A stretch of 64,000 nucleotides of DNA. Source: Brevibacillus laterosporus DSM 25 (GTDB lineage: Bacteria > Bacillota > Bacilli > Brevibacillales > Brevibacillaceae). Below, piece by piece: positions 38,307 to 49,588 of this stretch. The translations under genes and the position numbers were made by a program. Location: assembly GCF_002706795.1 (NCBI RefSeq), contig NZ_CP017705.1, positions 2,101,001 through 2,165,000 of the forward strand, given 5' to 3'. Positions within the stretch are counted from its first letter, which is position 1. The number at the start of each line of letters is the position of its first letter. The notes under the pieces were generated by a model. That model saw only the letters and a program-made list of their open reading frames with translations, had not been told where the DNA came from and made no database searches.

Positions 38307-39076
38307 TTGGAAGCTCCCCCCTTGGGACTTTTCTGAGTGGTACGGTTATCTTTGTATAAGAAATACGTTTGGATAATCATGTAGATGTTACCGTATACCC
38401 AATACAAAGCAAGGGCAGAAGGTAACGTCATAGAAATTACCAAGATCATGATCGGCATCATATACAACATCATTTGCATTTGAGGGTTGTTTTGCATAGC
38501 AGAACCCATCATTTTTTGTTGCAAGAATGTTGTCAGGGCAGCTAAAACAGGCAAGATATAGAACGGGTCCTTTTCCCCTAGCTGCATCCATAAAAATGAT
38601 TGTTCTCGGATTTCGCTCGTGCGAATAATCGCATTATAAAAGGCAATAAGAATAGGCATTTGAACCAATAATGGTAAACATCCTGCCAGTGGGTTAATGT
38701 TATTTTTTTGGAATATTAACATGGTCTCTTGCTGTACTTTTTGTGGATCGTTTTTGTACTTATCTCGGATTTTTTGAAGTTCCGGTTGAATTACTTGCAT
38801 TGCCTTAGAAGATTTAATTTGCTTCACGTTAAGTGGCAATGTCAAAGTACGAATTAAAATCGTTGCAACCAAAATTCCAAGCCCAAAGCTGCCGCCAAGT
38901 AGTAGTGCGGATTCCTTGATCAGCCAAGATAGTGGATAAACGAAGAATTTATCCCAGATTCCAGTTGATTCAGGACCAATTGGCGGAGGATGTGCAATAT
39001 CAGTCCCACATCCTGCTAGAATTACCATTAGCAATCCAAGCAGAAGGACATAGCGAATACGACTACTCAAAGACAT
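38303..39076 (-). CDS. yidC: Membrane insertase YidC/SpoIIIJ (lipoprotein form)
   Basis: A 257-residue YidC-family insertase that places proteins in the membrane; SpoIIIJ is also needed in sporulation. The lipobox ILAGC gives a lipid-modified Cys23. Five membrane helices follow, with the positively charged groove residue in LIRTLTLPLNVKQ. The cytoplasmic hairpin (IQPELQKIRDKYK...) and ILPVLAALTTFLQQKMM are typical. AAAGGAGG precedes the ATG. It lies 28 bases after yidD. Confidence 0.97.
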   Translation of the reverse strand: MSLSSRIRYVLLLGLLMVILAGCGTDIAHPPPIGPESTGIWDKFFVYPLSWLIKESALLLGGSFGLGILVATILIRTLTLPLNVKQIKSSKAMQVIQPELQKIRDKYKNDPQKVQQETMLIFQKNNINPLAGCLPLLVQMPILIAFYNAIIRTSEIREQSFLWMQLGEKDPFYILPVLAALTTFLQQKMMGSAMQNNPQMQMMLYMMPIMILVISMTLPSALALYWVYGNIYMIIQTYFLYKDNRTTQKSPKGGASK

Positions 39077-39104
39077 GTTCCTCCTTTAGTTAAGGAAAGT
39101 TATA

Positions 39105-39332
39105 TTATTTATGTTTCTCTGGTACTGGATCAATTCCTCCTGGATGAAAGGGATGACATTTGGCAATTCGCACAATAGCTAACCACCCACCCTTCCATAC
39201 ACCAAAACGGCGTATGGCTTCAATCGCATAAAAGGAACACGTAGGCGCAAAACGACAGGTTGGAGGTTTTAATGGTGAAATAAATTTCTGATAAAAGCGG
39301 ATAAATCCAATCAAAAATTTCTTCATTATCAT
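39105..39332 (-). CDS. yidD: Membrane protein insertion efficiency factor YidD
   Basis: A 75-residue protein whose signature [20 protein letters not shown] and [12 protein letters not shown] and [14 protein letters not shown] define the family. It aids insertion by YidC, anchored by an amphipathic N-terminal helix. It starts directly after the rnpA stop; ATG 39326 is an alternative start giving MKKFLIGF. Confidence 0.96.
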   Translation of the reverse strand: MIMKKFLIGFIRFYQKFISPLKPPTCRFAPTCSFYAIEAIRRFGVWKGGWLAIVRIAKCHPFHPGGIDPVPEKHK

Positions 39333-39701
39333 CTAACCTCTTTTTTCGTTATGTATGTCAACCGCCTTTACTGCTTTTGCTCTTTTTAAAGCATGCATTA
39401 AAGAGCCTTGTATGGAAGCAAGCGGCATCTCTTCTACTCCTGGTCTCACAATTACAATAATATCCAAATGAGGCTTAATTCGATCCTCAATCGCAGCAAT
39501 CGCTTCTTTTAACAGTCGCTTTACTTTATTACGTGTGACAGCGTTGCCAATTTTTTTACTGGCAGAGATCCCGATTCGAAAAGTGGCTTGTCCCTGATTT
39601 TCTAATGTATAAATAACAAATTGTTTGTTAGCAGCTGATTTTCCCTTTTGAAAAACCGTCTGAAACTCTTCGTTTTTTCGCAATCGATGCGAGCGATGCA
39701 T
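39333..39701 (-). CDS. rnpA: Ribonuclease P protein component
   Basis: A 122-residue basic protein that helps the RNase P RNA process tRNA 5' ends. The family signature RIGISASKKIGNAVTRNKVK then RLLKEA is intact; N-terminal RLRKNEEFQTVFQKGK is typical. The ribosome site is a modest GGGGTG. It lies between rpmH and yidD, the universal order. Confidence 0.97.
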   Translation of the reverse strand: MHRSHRLRKNEEFQTVFQKGKSAANKQFVIYTLENQGQATFRIGISASKKIGNAVTRNKVKRLLKEAIAAIEDRIKPHLDIIVIVRPGVEEMPLASIQGSLMHALKRAKAVKAVDIHNEKRG

Positions 39702-39862
39702 TGGTGGACACCCCTACCATCAACATTATAGTGGAAAAAAAGGGCGCATTCCACTGCTTCTAGTATTACCAAGAAACAAAGGAAGAAGCCAGCCAGGGGC
39801 TGGCTCCTCACATATATTCTCTCACCTTTTTCTATAGAAGAAAACACTCTTTTACCTCTATA

Positions 39863-39886
39863 GAAAAAGGCCACTTTAAAATGTGG
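39863..39886 (-). terminator. Attenuating terminator after rpmH
   Basis: GGCCAC, loop ATTTTAAA, GTGGCC then TTTTTC on the minus strand, just past the rpmH stop. Another stem (AGCCAGCC/GGCTGGCT) lies at about 39789-39807 before rnpA. The first may lower rnpA expression relative to rpmH. Confidence 0.8.
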
Positions 39887-39887
39887 C

Positions 39888-40022
39888 CTAAGCGGAAAGC
39901 ACCTTTCTACCTTTACGACGACGGGCAGCTAAAACCTTACGGCCATTTTTTGTGCTCATACGTTTGCGGAACCCGTGATCTTTCTTGCGTTTACGGTTGT
40001 TAGGATTAAATGTAGGTCTCAT
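39888..40022 (-). CDS. rpmH: 50S ribosomal protein bL34
   Basis: A 44-residue, very basic ribosomal protein: begins [18 protein letters not shown] and contains the [20 protein letters not shown] block of the family. Full length, with stop TAG at 39888-39890. GGAGGTGTAA lies before the ATG. It marks the left border of the origin region, divergent from dnaA. Confidence 0.97.
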   Translation of the reverse strand: MRPTFNPNNRKRKKDHGFRKRMSTKNGRKVLAARRRKGRKVLSA

Positions 40023-40200
40023 ATTGAAGTTACACCTCCGTCCTCCAAGCATTCTTTGGAATTATATAAAGAAATAATCAAAAAGTCAAGTTACTGGTCA
40101 CCTGATCTCTTTTGCCAAATTAATCCCTCTATATAGAATCACTTCTTCCTCTCTATTTAAACTTTTTTCTCTTCTACGTCTATTTTCTACTATAAAATAA

Positions 40201-40575
40201 CTATCCACAAAAGATTATTTCCCGCGCCTGTGTATATCTTTTTTATCCACAGAAAAGTTTTCTACAAATTTATCTACAAGTTGCACACAAAATATAGGGG
40301 TGTTGATATATTAAGGCCACTATTTGTTGTGTTTGTGGATAACTATTAAAAAACCATTGATATCATGGCTTTTATTTGATATCATGTTTTTGTTTTGATC
40401 CGTTGATAAGTGAAATCAGATTTTTACTTTTCCACAGCATGTGGATAAGGTTGTGGACAGATATTCTGCATTGTGAATAAGATACTCACAGCTATGCGGA
40501 TAATTGTCTTATTTTTTTCTCAGAAGGTACGGGATTCCGTGATGACATATGATTTAGCATTTTTATTTATCCACA
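40201..40575. promoter_or_regulatory. oriC: oriC part 1: DnaA boxes upstream of dnaA
   Basis: Perfect boxes: 40243-40251 and 40567-40575 (TTATCCACA), 40334-40342 and 40440-40448 (TGTGGATAA). One-mismatch boxes: 40201-40209, 40270-40278, 40428-40436, 40472-40480 and 40495-40503. TTGATATCATG occurs twice (40357-40367, 40376-40386). The last perfect box lies 36 bases before the dnaA start, so it may also autoregulate dnaA. Confidence 0.9.
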
Positions 40576-40610
40576 ATGCCTGTGTAGTGCTGAAAGGAGG
40601 GATTTACTAG

Positions 40611-41972
40611 GTGGACGCAACTATTATTGAATTATGGCGAAAAGTTTTAGCTAAAATCGAGAAAACATTAAGCAAGCCTAGCTTCGACACCTGGTTGAAG
40701 GCGACAAAGGCAACTGCATTAGAGGAAGATTCTTTGATTGTAGTCGCTCCAAATGAATTTGCTCGTGATTGGCTAGAATCTCGCTATTCACCACTTATCA
40801 TAGAAACGCTATATGAAACGACAGGCATCCATATGAAGGTGAAGTTTGTCGTTCCCCAAAATCCCGATTTCGGTCTTACTGATGAGTTACCTATGGCGAA
40901 AGCGAAATTAGTATCTCAACCTCTAGCTGGCGACGATCAACCGCCCAGTATCTTAAATCCGAAGTATACATTTGACACATTTGTAATTGGTTCGGGGAAC
41001 CGCTTTGCCCACGCAGCTTCACTCGCTGTAGCTGAAGCACCTGCAAAAGCTTACAATCCACTGTTTATTTATGGTGGTGTAGGTCTTGGAAAAACACATT
41101 TAATGCATGCGATTGGTCATTATGTCATTCAGCATAATCCATCTGCAAAAGTGGTCTATTTATCATCTGAAAAATTTACGAATGAGTTTATTAACTCCAT
41201 TCGCGATAATAAAGCGGTTGAGTTCCGCAATAAATATCGTAGTGTAGATGTTTTGCTTATAGATGATATTCAATTTTTGGCTGGAAAAGAATCAACGCAA
41301 GAAGAATTTTTCCATACCTTTAACGCATTGCATGAAGAAAGCAAACAAATCATCATTTCATCCGATCGACCACCAAAAGAAATTCCTACTTTGGAGGATC
41401 GATTGCGTTCCCGTTTTGAATGGGGCTTGATTACAGATATTTCACCGCCTGATTTAGAAACTCGAATTGCAATTCTGCGCAAGAAAGCCAAAGCGGAGAA
41501 TCTAGATATTCCTAATGAGGTCATGATCTATATTGCTAACCAGATTGATAGCAACATACGTGAGTTAGAAGGTGCTTTAATTCGCGTTGTTGCTTATTCT
41601 TCTCTGATTAATCGTGATATTGATACACAATTGGCAGCTGAGGCTCTAAAGGATATTATTCCTTCCTCTAAGCCAAAAATCATAACGATTATTGATATTC
41701 AACGTGCAGTTGGTGAAGCTTACACGTTAAAATTAGAAGATTTTAAAGCCAAAAAACGGACAAAATCCGTTGCTTTTCCACGACAAATAGCTATGTATCT
41801 ATCTCGTGAGCTTACCGATGCCTCACTCCCTAAAATCGGGGACGAATTTGGTGGACGTGATCATACAACGGTTATCCATGCCCATGAAAAAATCTCGAAG
41901 TCATTAGCAGTTGATCCTCAATTGCAGGTCACCATCCAAACACTTATTGAAAAATTGAAGGCTGGCCATTAA
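40611..41972 (+). CDS. dnaA: Replication initiator DnaA
   Basis: A 453-residue AAA+ protein that binds DnaA boxes and opens the origin. Domain I (about 1-80, [21 protein letters not shown]), short linker domain II, AAA+ domain III with Walker [15 protein letters not shown] and Walker [15 protein letters not shown], then the domain IV helix-turn-helix with [22 protein letters not shown] start at 40611 after AAAGGAGGG. Flanked by DnaA boxes on both sides, as in Bacillus. Confidence 0.99.
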   Translation: MDATIIELWRKVLAKIEKTLSKPSFDTWLKATKATALEEDSLIVVAPNEFARDWLESRYSPLIIETLYETTGIHMKVKFVVPQNPDFGLTDELPMAKAKLVSQPLAGDDQPPSILNPKYTFDTFVIGSGNRFAHAASLAVAEAPAKAYNPLFIYGGVGLGKTHLMHAIGHYVIQHNPSAKVVYLSSEKFTNEFINSIRDNKAVEFRNKYRSVDVLLIDDIQFLAGKESTQEEFFHTFNALHEESKQIIISSDRPPKEIPTLEDRLRSRFEWGLITDISPPDLETRIAILRKKAKAENLDIPNEVMIYIANQIDSNIRELEGALIRVVAYSSLINRDIDTQLAAEALKDIIPSSKPKIITIIDIQRAVGEAYTLKLEDFKAKKRTKSVAFPRQIAMYLSRELTDASLPKIGDEFGGRDHTTVIHAHEKISKSLAVDPQLQVTIQTLIEKLKAGH

Positions 41973-42007
41973 ACTATTATTTCTGTGTACATTTGTGAAT
42001 AACCTAA

Positions 42008-42046
42008 AAAGCCTATACACAACTTATCCACATGTGTATAGGCTTT
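42008..42046 (+). terminator. dnaA terminator with a DnaA box in its loop
   Basis: Perfect 14-bp stem: AAAGCCTATACACA (42008-42021) with TGTGTATAGGCTTT (42033-42046). The 11-base loop ends in a perfect TTATCCACA (42024-42032). The T-run is short (TTTACTTTT), so termination may be partial. Confidence 0.8.
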
Positions 42047-42125
42047 ACTTTTCAGCGGTTTTTGGGGATATCCACAAATCCACAGGGCCTATTACTACTA
42101 TTACTATTTTTTAATATAAAAGATT
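42024..42125 (+). promoter_or_regulatory. oriC: oriC part 2: DnaA boxes, DnaA-trios and unwinding element
   Basis: A perfect box at 42024-42032, an 8-of-9 box ATATCCACA at 42068-42076, a weaker abutting box at 42076-42084, a GGGCC spacer, then five (C/T)TA triplets at 42092-42106 (DnaA-trios on the opposite strand) and an AT-only stretch to about 42120. This is the order of the Bacillus basal unwinding system. Confidence 0.9.
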
Positions 42126-42207
42126 ACTTACTATATATGCATACAGCATACGGAAATATGCATGATTCTTTTGTATAACAAATCCTTGTATACGGGGGTA
42201 AGGTATA

Positions 42208-43347
42208 ATGAAAATTACAGTTCAACGTGACAAACTATCAACTGCTGTTTCACATGTTGCCAAAGCTGTATCAACCAGAACAACAATTCCAATTTTGACA
42301 GGTATTAAGTTAACTGCAAATCAAGAAGGGTTAACATTAACTGGTAGTGATTCAGATATTTCTATTGAGGTACATGTTCCATTGGAAGAGGGAGAAAATT
42401 GGGGAGTTACTGTACATGAACCAGGTAGCATAGTGCTACCATCACGTATTTTTAGTGAAATTGTACGTAAATTACCTGCCAATGAAATTGACATTAGCGT
42501 AGATGATCGATTACTTACATTAATTCGCTCAGGTCAAGCCGAATTTACGATTAATGGTTTAAATGCCAACGAATATCCTCAATTACCTCAATTAGAGGAG
42601 GATAAAGTTTTTAGTATCCCAAGCGATTTATTAAAAACAATGATTCGTCAAACATCCTTTGCAGTTGCCTCTTCTGAAATGCGCCCAATCTTAACAGGGA
42701 TTATGTGGACGCTAGAAGAGGGAATACTAAAATTTGTAGCGACAGATAGCCACCGTTTTGCTTCTCGCAATGCGAAAGTAGAGTGTTCGGAATCCCTACG
42801 GTTCTATAATATTGTCGTACCGGGTAAAAGTTGTAATGAATTGGTAAAGATTATAGATGATGATCAAAATTTGGTTGATATCGTTGTAGCTGATAATCAA
42901 ATTTTAGTAAAATCAAATCATATCTTGTTCTATTCCCGTCTGTTAGAGGGAACTTATCCAGATACAAATCGTATTATTCCACAGGGCTGTAAAACCGAGA
43001 TTGTTTTATCAACCAAGGAATTTTTACAATCCATTGAGCGTGCTTCCTTATTAAGTCGTGAAGGGAAGACCAATGTGGTAAAATTGGTAACACTACCAGA
43101 TGGAAATGTAGAAATTTCATCTAACGCACCAGAAATTGGAAAGGTAACGGAAACGATTCAGCCAAAACAATGCACTGGGGAGGAACTAAAAATCTCTTTC
43201 AATGCAAAGTTTATGATTGATGCACTTCGTTCCATTGACAGCTCTGAGATTGTAACTAACTTTACTGGGGCCATGAGCCCATTTATTATTCGACCTACTG
43301 ATCATGATTGGAGTCTACATCTAATCTTGCCAGTCCGTACGTACTAA
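42208..43347 (+). CDS. dnaN: DNA polymerase III beta sliding clamp
   Basis: A 379-residue ring-forming processivity clamp with three repeated clamp folds. N-terminal MKITVQRDKLSTAVSHVAKAVSTRTTIPILTG and C-terminal FIIRPTDHDWSLHLILPVRTY, forming the partner-binding pocket, are intact. It starts 235 bases after dnaA with the unwinding region between. Confidence 0.98.
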   Translation: MKITVQRDKLSTAVSHVAKAVSTRTTIPILTGIKLTANQEGLTLTGSDSDISIEVHVPLEEGENWGVTVHEPGSIVLPSRIFSEIVRKLPANEIDISVDDRLLTLIRSGQAEFTINGLNANEYPQLPQLEEDKVFSIPSDLLKTMIRQTSFAVASSEMRPILTGIMWTLEEGILKFVATDSHRFASRNAKVECSESLRFYNIVVPGKSCNELVKIIDDDQNLVDIVVADNQILVKSNHILFYSRLLEGTYPDTNRIIPQGCKTEIVLSTKEFLQSIERASLLSREGKTNVVKLVTLPDGNVEISSNAPEIGKVTETIQPKQCTGEELKISFNAKFMIDALRSIDSSEIVTNFTGAMSPFIIRPTDHDWSLHLILPVRTY

Positions 43348-43378
43348 GAGGTAGCCACCCCTAAAGGAGTTTTCCAAC

Positions 43379-43597
43379 ATGGCAGATAAAGTTCACATTT
43401 CTACAGAATATATTACGCTTGGACAGTTTTTAAAACTAAGTTCAGTAATTGATACGGGTGGAATGGCTAAGCCTTTTTTAGCTGAGGTTCCCATTATGGT
43501 AAATGGAGAAAAAGAAAACCGCCGTGGTCGTAAGCTATATCCAGATGATCTAGTGGTTATTGAAGGGTACGGCTCTTATCAAGTGGCTGTACGCTGA
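43379..43597 (+). CDS. yaaA: YaaA S4-domain RNA-binding protein
   Basis: A 72-residue protein consisting of an S4-like RNA-binding domain ([20 protein letters not shown], then [23 protein letters not shown]). The Bacillus YaaA protein contributes to ribosome assembly; here that is inferred from position and sequence. It lies between dnaN and recF, 14 bases before the recF start. Confidence 0.95.
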   Translation: MADKVHISTEYITLGQFLKLSSVIDTGGMAKPFLAEVPIMVNGEKENRRGRKLYPDDLVVIEGYGSYQVAVR

Positions 43598-43611
43598 GAG
43601 GAGTAAGCCCT

Positions 43612-44730
43612 TTGTTCTTACGTAATCTGTTTTTGGCTAACTATCGAAATTACAGAGAGCTTTCACTGGATTTTACAGGACCTATTAATTTATTCGTCGG
43701 GAATAATGCGCAGGGCAAGACTAATGCATTGGAATCTATTTATGTACTTGCTCTGGCGAAATCCCACCGAACATCTAAAGATAAAGAACTGATTAAGTGG
43801 AATGCAGATTATGCGGCGATCCGTAGTGAAGTCAATCGACGCTACGGATCTGTTCGTTTAGAGATGCAGTTGACCAATAAAGGTAAAAAGGCTAAAATTA
43901 ATGGTTTAGAGCAGAAAAAATTGAGCAACTATATCGGTTCCCTAAACGTTGTGTTATTTGCGCCAGAGGATTTAGCAATCGTAAAGGGGGCCCCAGCCCA
44001 GCGAAGACGCTTTTTGGACATGGAAATCGGTCAGGTTTCTCCAACTTATATCTACCACTTGAGCAATTACAATAAAGTGTTAGCACAGAGAAACCAGCTA
44101 TTGAAAGACTTAGCCATGAAAAAAAGTAATCAGATTGACCTGATGGCAATTTGGAATACACAATTAGCTGATTTAACTGTAAAATTATTAAAGAAGCGTT
44201 TTGAGTTTATTACCAAATTAGAGCAATGGGCTCAAGAGATCCACGCTGGAATTACCAATGGTAAAGAGCAGCTGAGCTTGCATTATGTAAATAGCTCTCC
44301 TGTTACCAAGGAGATGTCAGAGGAAGAAGCTCTTCAATCGCTACTGGCTGCTTATGAAGAGATCTTTGAACGGGAAAAAATGAGAGGTAGTACGTTAATT
44401 GGACCTCATCGCGATGATTTCTCCCTTTTGGTAAACGAGATGGATGTACAATCATTTGGATCACAAGGCCAGCAACGAACAACGGCTTTGTCTTTGAAAT
44501 TAGCTGAAATTGAGCTAATCAAGCAAGAAGTTGGGGAATACCCGATTCTTTTGCTTGACGATGTCTTGTCAGAACTGGATGAACATAGACAAACATTATT
44601 ACTTGAAACGATACAAGATAAAATTCAAACGTTTGTAACGACAACAGGTGTGGAAGGATTAAAGCATCAGGTCTTACAGCAAGCAACTCGCTTTAATGTG
44701 CAAGAGGGGTCCATTTCCAAAGAAGGGTAA
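43612..44730 (+). CDS. recF: RecF recombination mediator
   Basis: A 372-residue SMC-like ATPase acting in RecFOR gap repair. Walker [13 protein letters not shown] near residue 30, signature [19 protein letters not shown] and Walker [21 protein letters not shown] start at 43612 with GAGGAG 9 bases before. It overlaps upstream frame sequence of remB, whose chosen start lies 10 bases past the recF stop. Confidence 0.98.
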   Translation: MFLRNLFLANYRNYRELSLDFTGPINLFVGNNAQGKTNALESIYVLALAKSHRTSKDKELIKWNADYAAIRSEVNRRYGSVRLEMQLTNKGKKAKINGLEQKKLSNYIGSLNVVLFAPEDLAIVKGAPAQRRRFLDMEIGQVSPTYIYHLSNYNKVLAQRNQLLKDLAMKKSNQIDLMAIWNTQLADLTVKLLKKRFEFITKLEQWAQEIHAGITNGKEQLSLHYVNSSPVTKEMSEEEALQSLLAAYEEIFEREKMRGSTLIGPHRDDFSLLVNEMDVQSFGSQGQQRTTALSLKLAEIELIKQEVGEYPILLLDDVLSELDEHRQTLLLETIQDKIQTFVTTTGVEGLKHQVLQQATRFNVQEGSISKEG

Positions 44731-44740
44731 GGTGAAGTGT

Positions 44741-46956
<2,216 letters not shown>

Positions 46957-47017
46957 TGTGGGCTTCATCCAGAATTGGTGTGGGTCGCATAGATTCAAAT
47001 ACGTTTCATAGTAAGGT

Positions 47018-47054
47018 AGAAAAGCTTGTCCTTTACTGGGCAAGCTTTTCTTTT
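47018..47054 (+). terminator. gyrB terminator
   Basis: AGAAAAGCTTG, loop, CAAGCTTTTCT then TTT; perfect 11-bp stem. It ends the dnaA-to-gyrB run. Confidence 0.9.
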
Positions 47055-47169
47055 GTAATCAACATGTTTTTGATACATCCTTACCTGTTTTTTTACTCAT
47101 TGGTTAAGCTTCCCCTTTTACAATTTATTTACCCCATATCGTGTTTTTATCGTTACTCAAAAAAATAGT

Positions 47170-48012
47170 TTATAAAACCTCCTTCATCAGTTTTCTTAAC
47201 TTAGCTTCTGTCGTAGATTGCGGTACAGGAGTATAAATACTACAGCGTAAGTCAGCACTACCCTGAACCTGCAAGGAGGTGAGATGAAATAACATCTTGC
47301 CAGCCTTAGCATGTCTAAATTCAATGTAAACCTCTGGGGCGGAGCTGACCTCACTTTGTTCCCACAATCGCTGAAAATCAGGATGGACGGTTTTCATTTT
47401 CTCTACGAATTGACTATACCAATCATCCTCGACATATTGCCCATAAGAGGCTCGAAAGATAGATAAAAAGCCACTAACGAAATGCTCCCAATTAACAGCC
47501 AACCGCTGCAATTCCTTTCTAGTAAACACCAAGCCTAGTAAATTGCGTTCTTCGTACGGAATCTGGTTAAAATCTAAAAATACATATGAAGCTGCTTCAT
47601 TCCAGCCCAAAATATGACTTCTGCTATCCGAGATGATTGTGGGGCAAAAGCGTAGTTCTTGTAAAATTTTTTGTAAAGAAGGAGTGATTTCCGTTATCTC
47701 TTCCGTTCTTTTTGAAAGAACAGCCCCAGCTCCAAGTGCTAACGAATGTAGATATTTCTGCTCATCTACTGTTAGTTGTAAGGCTGTAGCAATAGCGTCT
47801 ACTACTGATTTTGAAACGGTGATGTCACGTCCCTGTTCCAGCCAGGTGTACCAGGTGGTGCTTACGCCAGCTAGCTGTGCTACTTCTTCTCTACGTAACC
47901 CTGGCGTTCTTCTACGTACACCTGCAACAAGGCCAACCGACTCGGGAGAAATCTTCGCTCTTTGATTTTTTAAAAAGGTAGAAAGTGCTTGAAGTCTGGC
48001 ATTTTTATTCAT
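47170..48012 (-). CDS. XRE-family regulator with MmyB-type ligand domain
   Basis: A 280-residue transcription factor. The N-terminal helix-turn-helix (RRTPGLRREEVAQLAGVSTTWYTWLEQGRD, about 33-65) is the actinobacterial/MmyB type. The C-terminal MmyB-like PAS-fold domain (about 100-270, with WNEAASYVFLDF and NLLGLVFT) binds fatty acids or other acyl ligands in characterised relatives. ATG 48012 (AAGGA 11 bases upstream) is preferred over ATG 48024. Divergent from fabF with a shared 146-base gap, so regulation of fabF is likely. Confidence 0.88.
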   Translation of the reverse strand: MNKNARLQALSTFLKNQRAKISPESVGLVAGVRRRTPGLRREEVAQLAGVSTTWYTWLEQGRDITVSKSVVDAIATALQLTVDEQKYLHSLALGAGAVLSKRTEEITEITPSLQKILQELRFCPTIISDSRSHILGWNEAASYVFLDFNQIPYEERNLLGLVFTRKELQRLAVNWEHFVSGFLSIFRASYGQYVEDDWYSQFVEKMKTVHPDFQRLWEQSEVSSAPEVYIEFRHAKAGKMLFHLTSLQVQGSADLRCSIYTPVPQSTTEAKLRKLMKEVL

Positions 48013-48058
48013 TCTATAATCCATCCTTAGTGTCTTCTTATACTGGTACTAATTATAC

Positions 48059-48089
48059 TAGGATAAATAACAACTTGTAATAGGATAAA
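48059..48089. promoter_or_regulatory. Candidate operator between the MmyB regulator and fabF
   Basis: Two direct repeats of TAGGATAAA (48059-48067 and 48081-48089), start to start 22 bases, about two helical turns. A partly palindromic ACTAATTATACTAG lies just to the left. This spacing fits a dimeric regulator. Confidence 0.4.
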
Positions 48090-48158
48090 GGCTTTGCCAA
48101 GATAGATAGTAAGAAGAAATTGAAACATTTCCAAATGTGTATGTAAAGGAGAGTGCCT

Positions 48159-49406
48159 ATGGAAAGAGTAGTTATTACTGGTATGGGTGTTGTATCACCG
48201 ATTGGAAATGATGTAGAGAGCTTTTGGAGCAATTTAGTACAAGGTACATCCGGAATTTCATATATAGATACATTTGATACTAGCAAGCATAAAACCAAGT
48301 TTGCTGGGGTAGTTAAGGATTTTGATGCAGAATCCATTTTTGGACGTAAAGAGGCACGCCGTATGGATCGCTTCAGTCAGTTTGCTTTGGTAGCTGCTGA
48401 GCAGGCCCTAGAAGACTCTGGTCTTGTACTCGAAGAAATTGACCTAGAGCGTTTAGGTATTTATGTTGGTTCTGGCATTGGTGGTATTCAAATCATGATG
48501 GATCAAGAACAGGTACTAAAGGATAGAGGGCCTGATCGTGTGAGTCCATTATTAGTTCCCATGATGATCGCCAATATGGCGGCTTCTATGATTAGCATCA
48601 AGTATGGGGCGATGGGGCCAAGTATGTCTCCTGTAACAGCTTGTTCAATCGGAAATACAGCTATTGGAGAAGCGATGCGCCTGATCAAATCGGGTGGAGC
48701 TGATATAGTTGTTGCGGGAGGTACAGAAGCGGCCATTACAGAATTAGCTGTTGCTAGCTTTGGAAATGCCACTGCATTGTCTACTCGAAATGATCAGCCA
48801 GAAAAGGCAAGTAGACCATTTGATGCTGATCGTGATGGGTTTGTTATGGCTGAGGGAGCGGGTATTTTGATTCTCGAATCCTTATCGCATGCGAAAAAAA
48901 GAAATGCCCGTATTTATGCTGAGGTTATGGGATACGGAGCAAGTTCTGATGCATATCACATTGTAGCTACTCATCCAGAAGGAAAAGGCGCCTACCAAGC
49001 TATGAAGCTAGCTTTACAAGAAGCTGGAATTCAACCAGAGCAGGTCGATGTGATTAGCGCTCATGCTACCAGTACCGAGGTTGGTGATCGATCAGAGACG
49101 ATGGCAATCAAACAACTTTTTGGAGAAAAGGCTTATCAGATTCCTGTGACAGCCAATAAATCAATGACCGGACACATGCTAGGGGCAGCCAGTGCAGTGG
49201 AAGCTATTGCGTTGATAAAGAGTCTGCAAGAAGGCATTATCCCACCCACTATCAACCAAGAAAAACAAGACCCTATTTGCGACTTAGACTATGTTCCTAA
49301 TAAAGCCCGTAAAGCAGAAGTTAGAGTAGGAATGTCCAATTCCTTTGGGTTTGGTGGACATAATGCAGTTATTGTCCTTCAAGCATGGGATTCAAACCAG
49401 TGCTAG
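48159..49406 (+). CDS. fabF: Beta-ketoacyl-ACP synthase II paralogue
   Basis: A 415-residue condensing enzyme that elongates acyl-ACP with malonyl-ACP. The catalytic Cys is in VTACSIGNTAIGEA, with His in SAHATSTEVGD and NKSMTGHMLGAASAVEA, giving the Cys-His-His triad. CSIGN differs from the common CATGT/CASGT around the Cys, and no acpP, fabD or fabG is adjacent, so this is probably not the housekeeping copy. ATG 48159 follows AAAGGAGAG. It is possibly controlled by the adjacent MmyB regulator. Confidence 0.9.
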   Translation: MERVVITGMGVVSPIGNDVESFWSNLVQGTSGISYIDTFDTSKHKTKFAGVVKDFDAESIFGRKEARRMDRFSQFALVAAEQALEDSGLVLEEIDLERLGIYVGSGIGGIQIMMDQEQVLKDRGPDRVSPLLVPMMIANMAASMISIKYGAMGPSMSPVTACSIGNTAIGEAMRLIKSGGADIVVAGGTEAAITELAVASFGNATALSTRNDQPEKASRPFDADRDGFVMAEGAGILILESLSHAKKRNARIYAEVMGYGASSDAYHIVATHPEGKGAYQAMKLALQEAGIQPEQVDVISAHATSTEVGDRSETMAIKQLFGEKAYQIPVTANKSMTGHMLGAASAVEAIALIKSLQEGIIPPTINQEKQDPICDLDYVPNKARKAEVRVGMSNSFGFGGHNAVIVLQAWDSNQC

Positions 49407-49509
49407 GTCTACTTATCTTATCAATGGAGTAATAACTGGTAGCTTTTTTGATTGAAATGATACTAATTCTAATAAACGAAGACGTAACTATCGGAAGAAA
49501 ACCCTCTCA

Positions 49510-49518
49510 TGCTATAAT
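49510..49518 (+). promoter_or_regulatory. trpS extended -10 promoter
   Basis: TGCTATAAT, a perfect extended -10, 71 bases upstream of the trpS start. No good -35 is visible. The short leader leaves no room for a T-box. Confidence 0.55.
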
Positions 49519-49588
49519 TTATGTAAGGAAAAACGAAAATAAAATCAGGACAAGATTTATTTCTGTTAAAAGTAGAGAGGTGGATACA

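Noticed and set aside
48053..48337. 94-residue minus-strand frame starting inside fabF
   Set aside because: Antisense to fabF and crosses the divergent promoter region.
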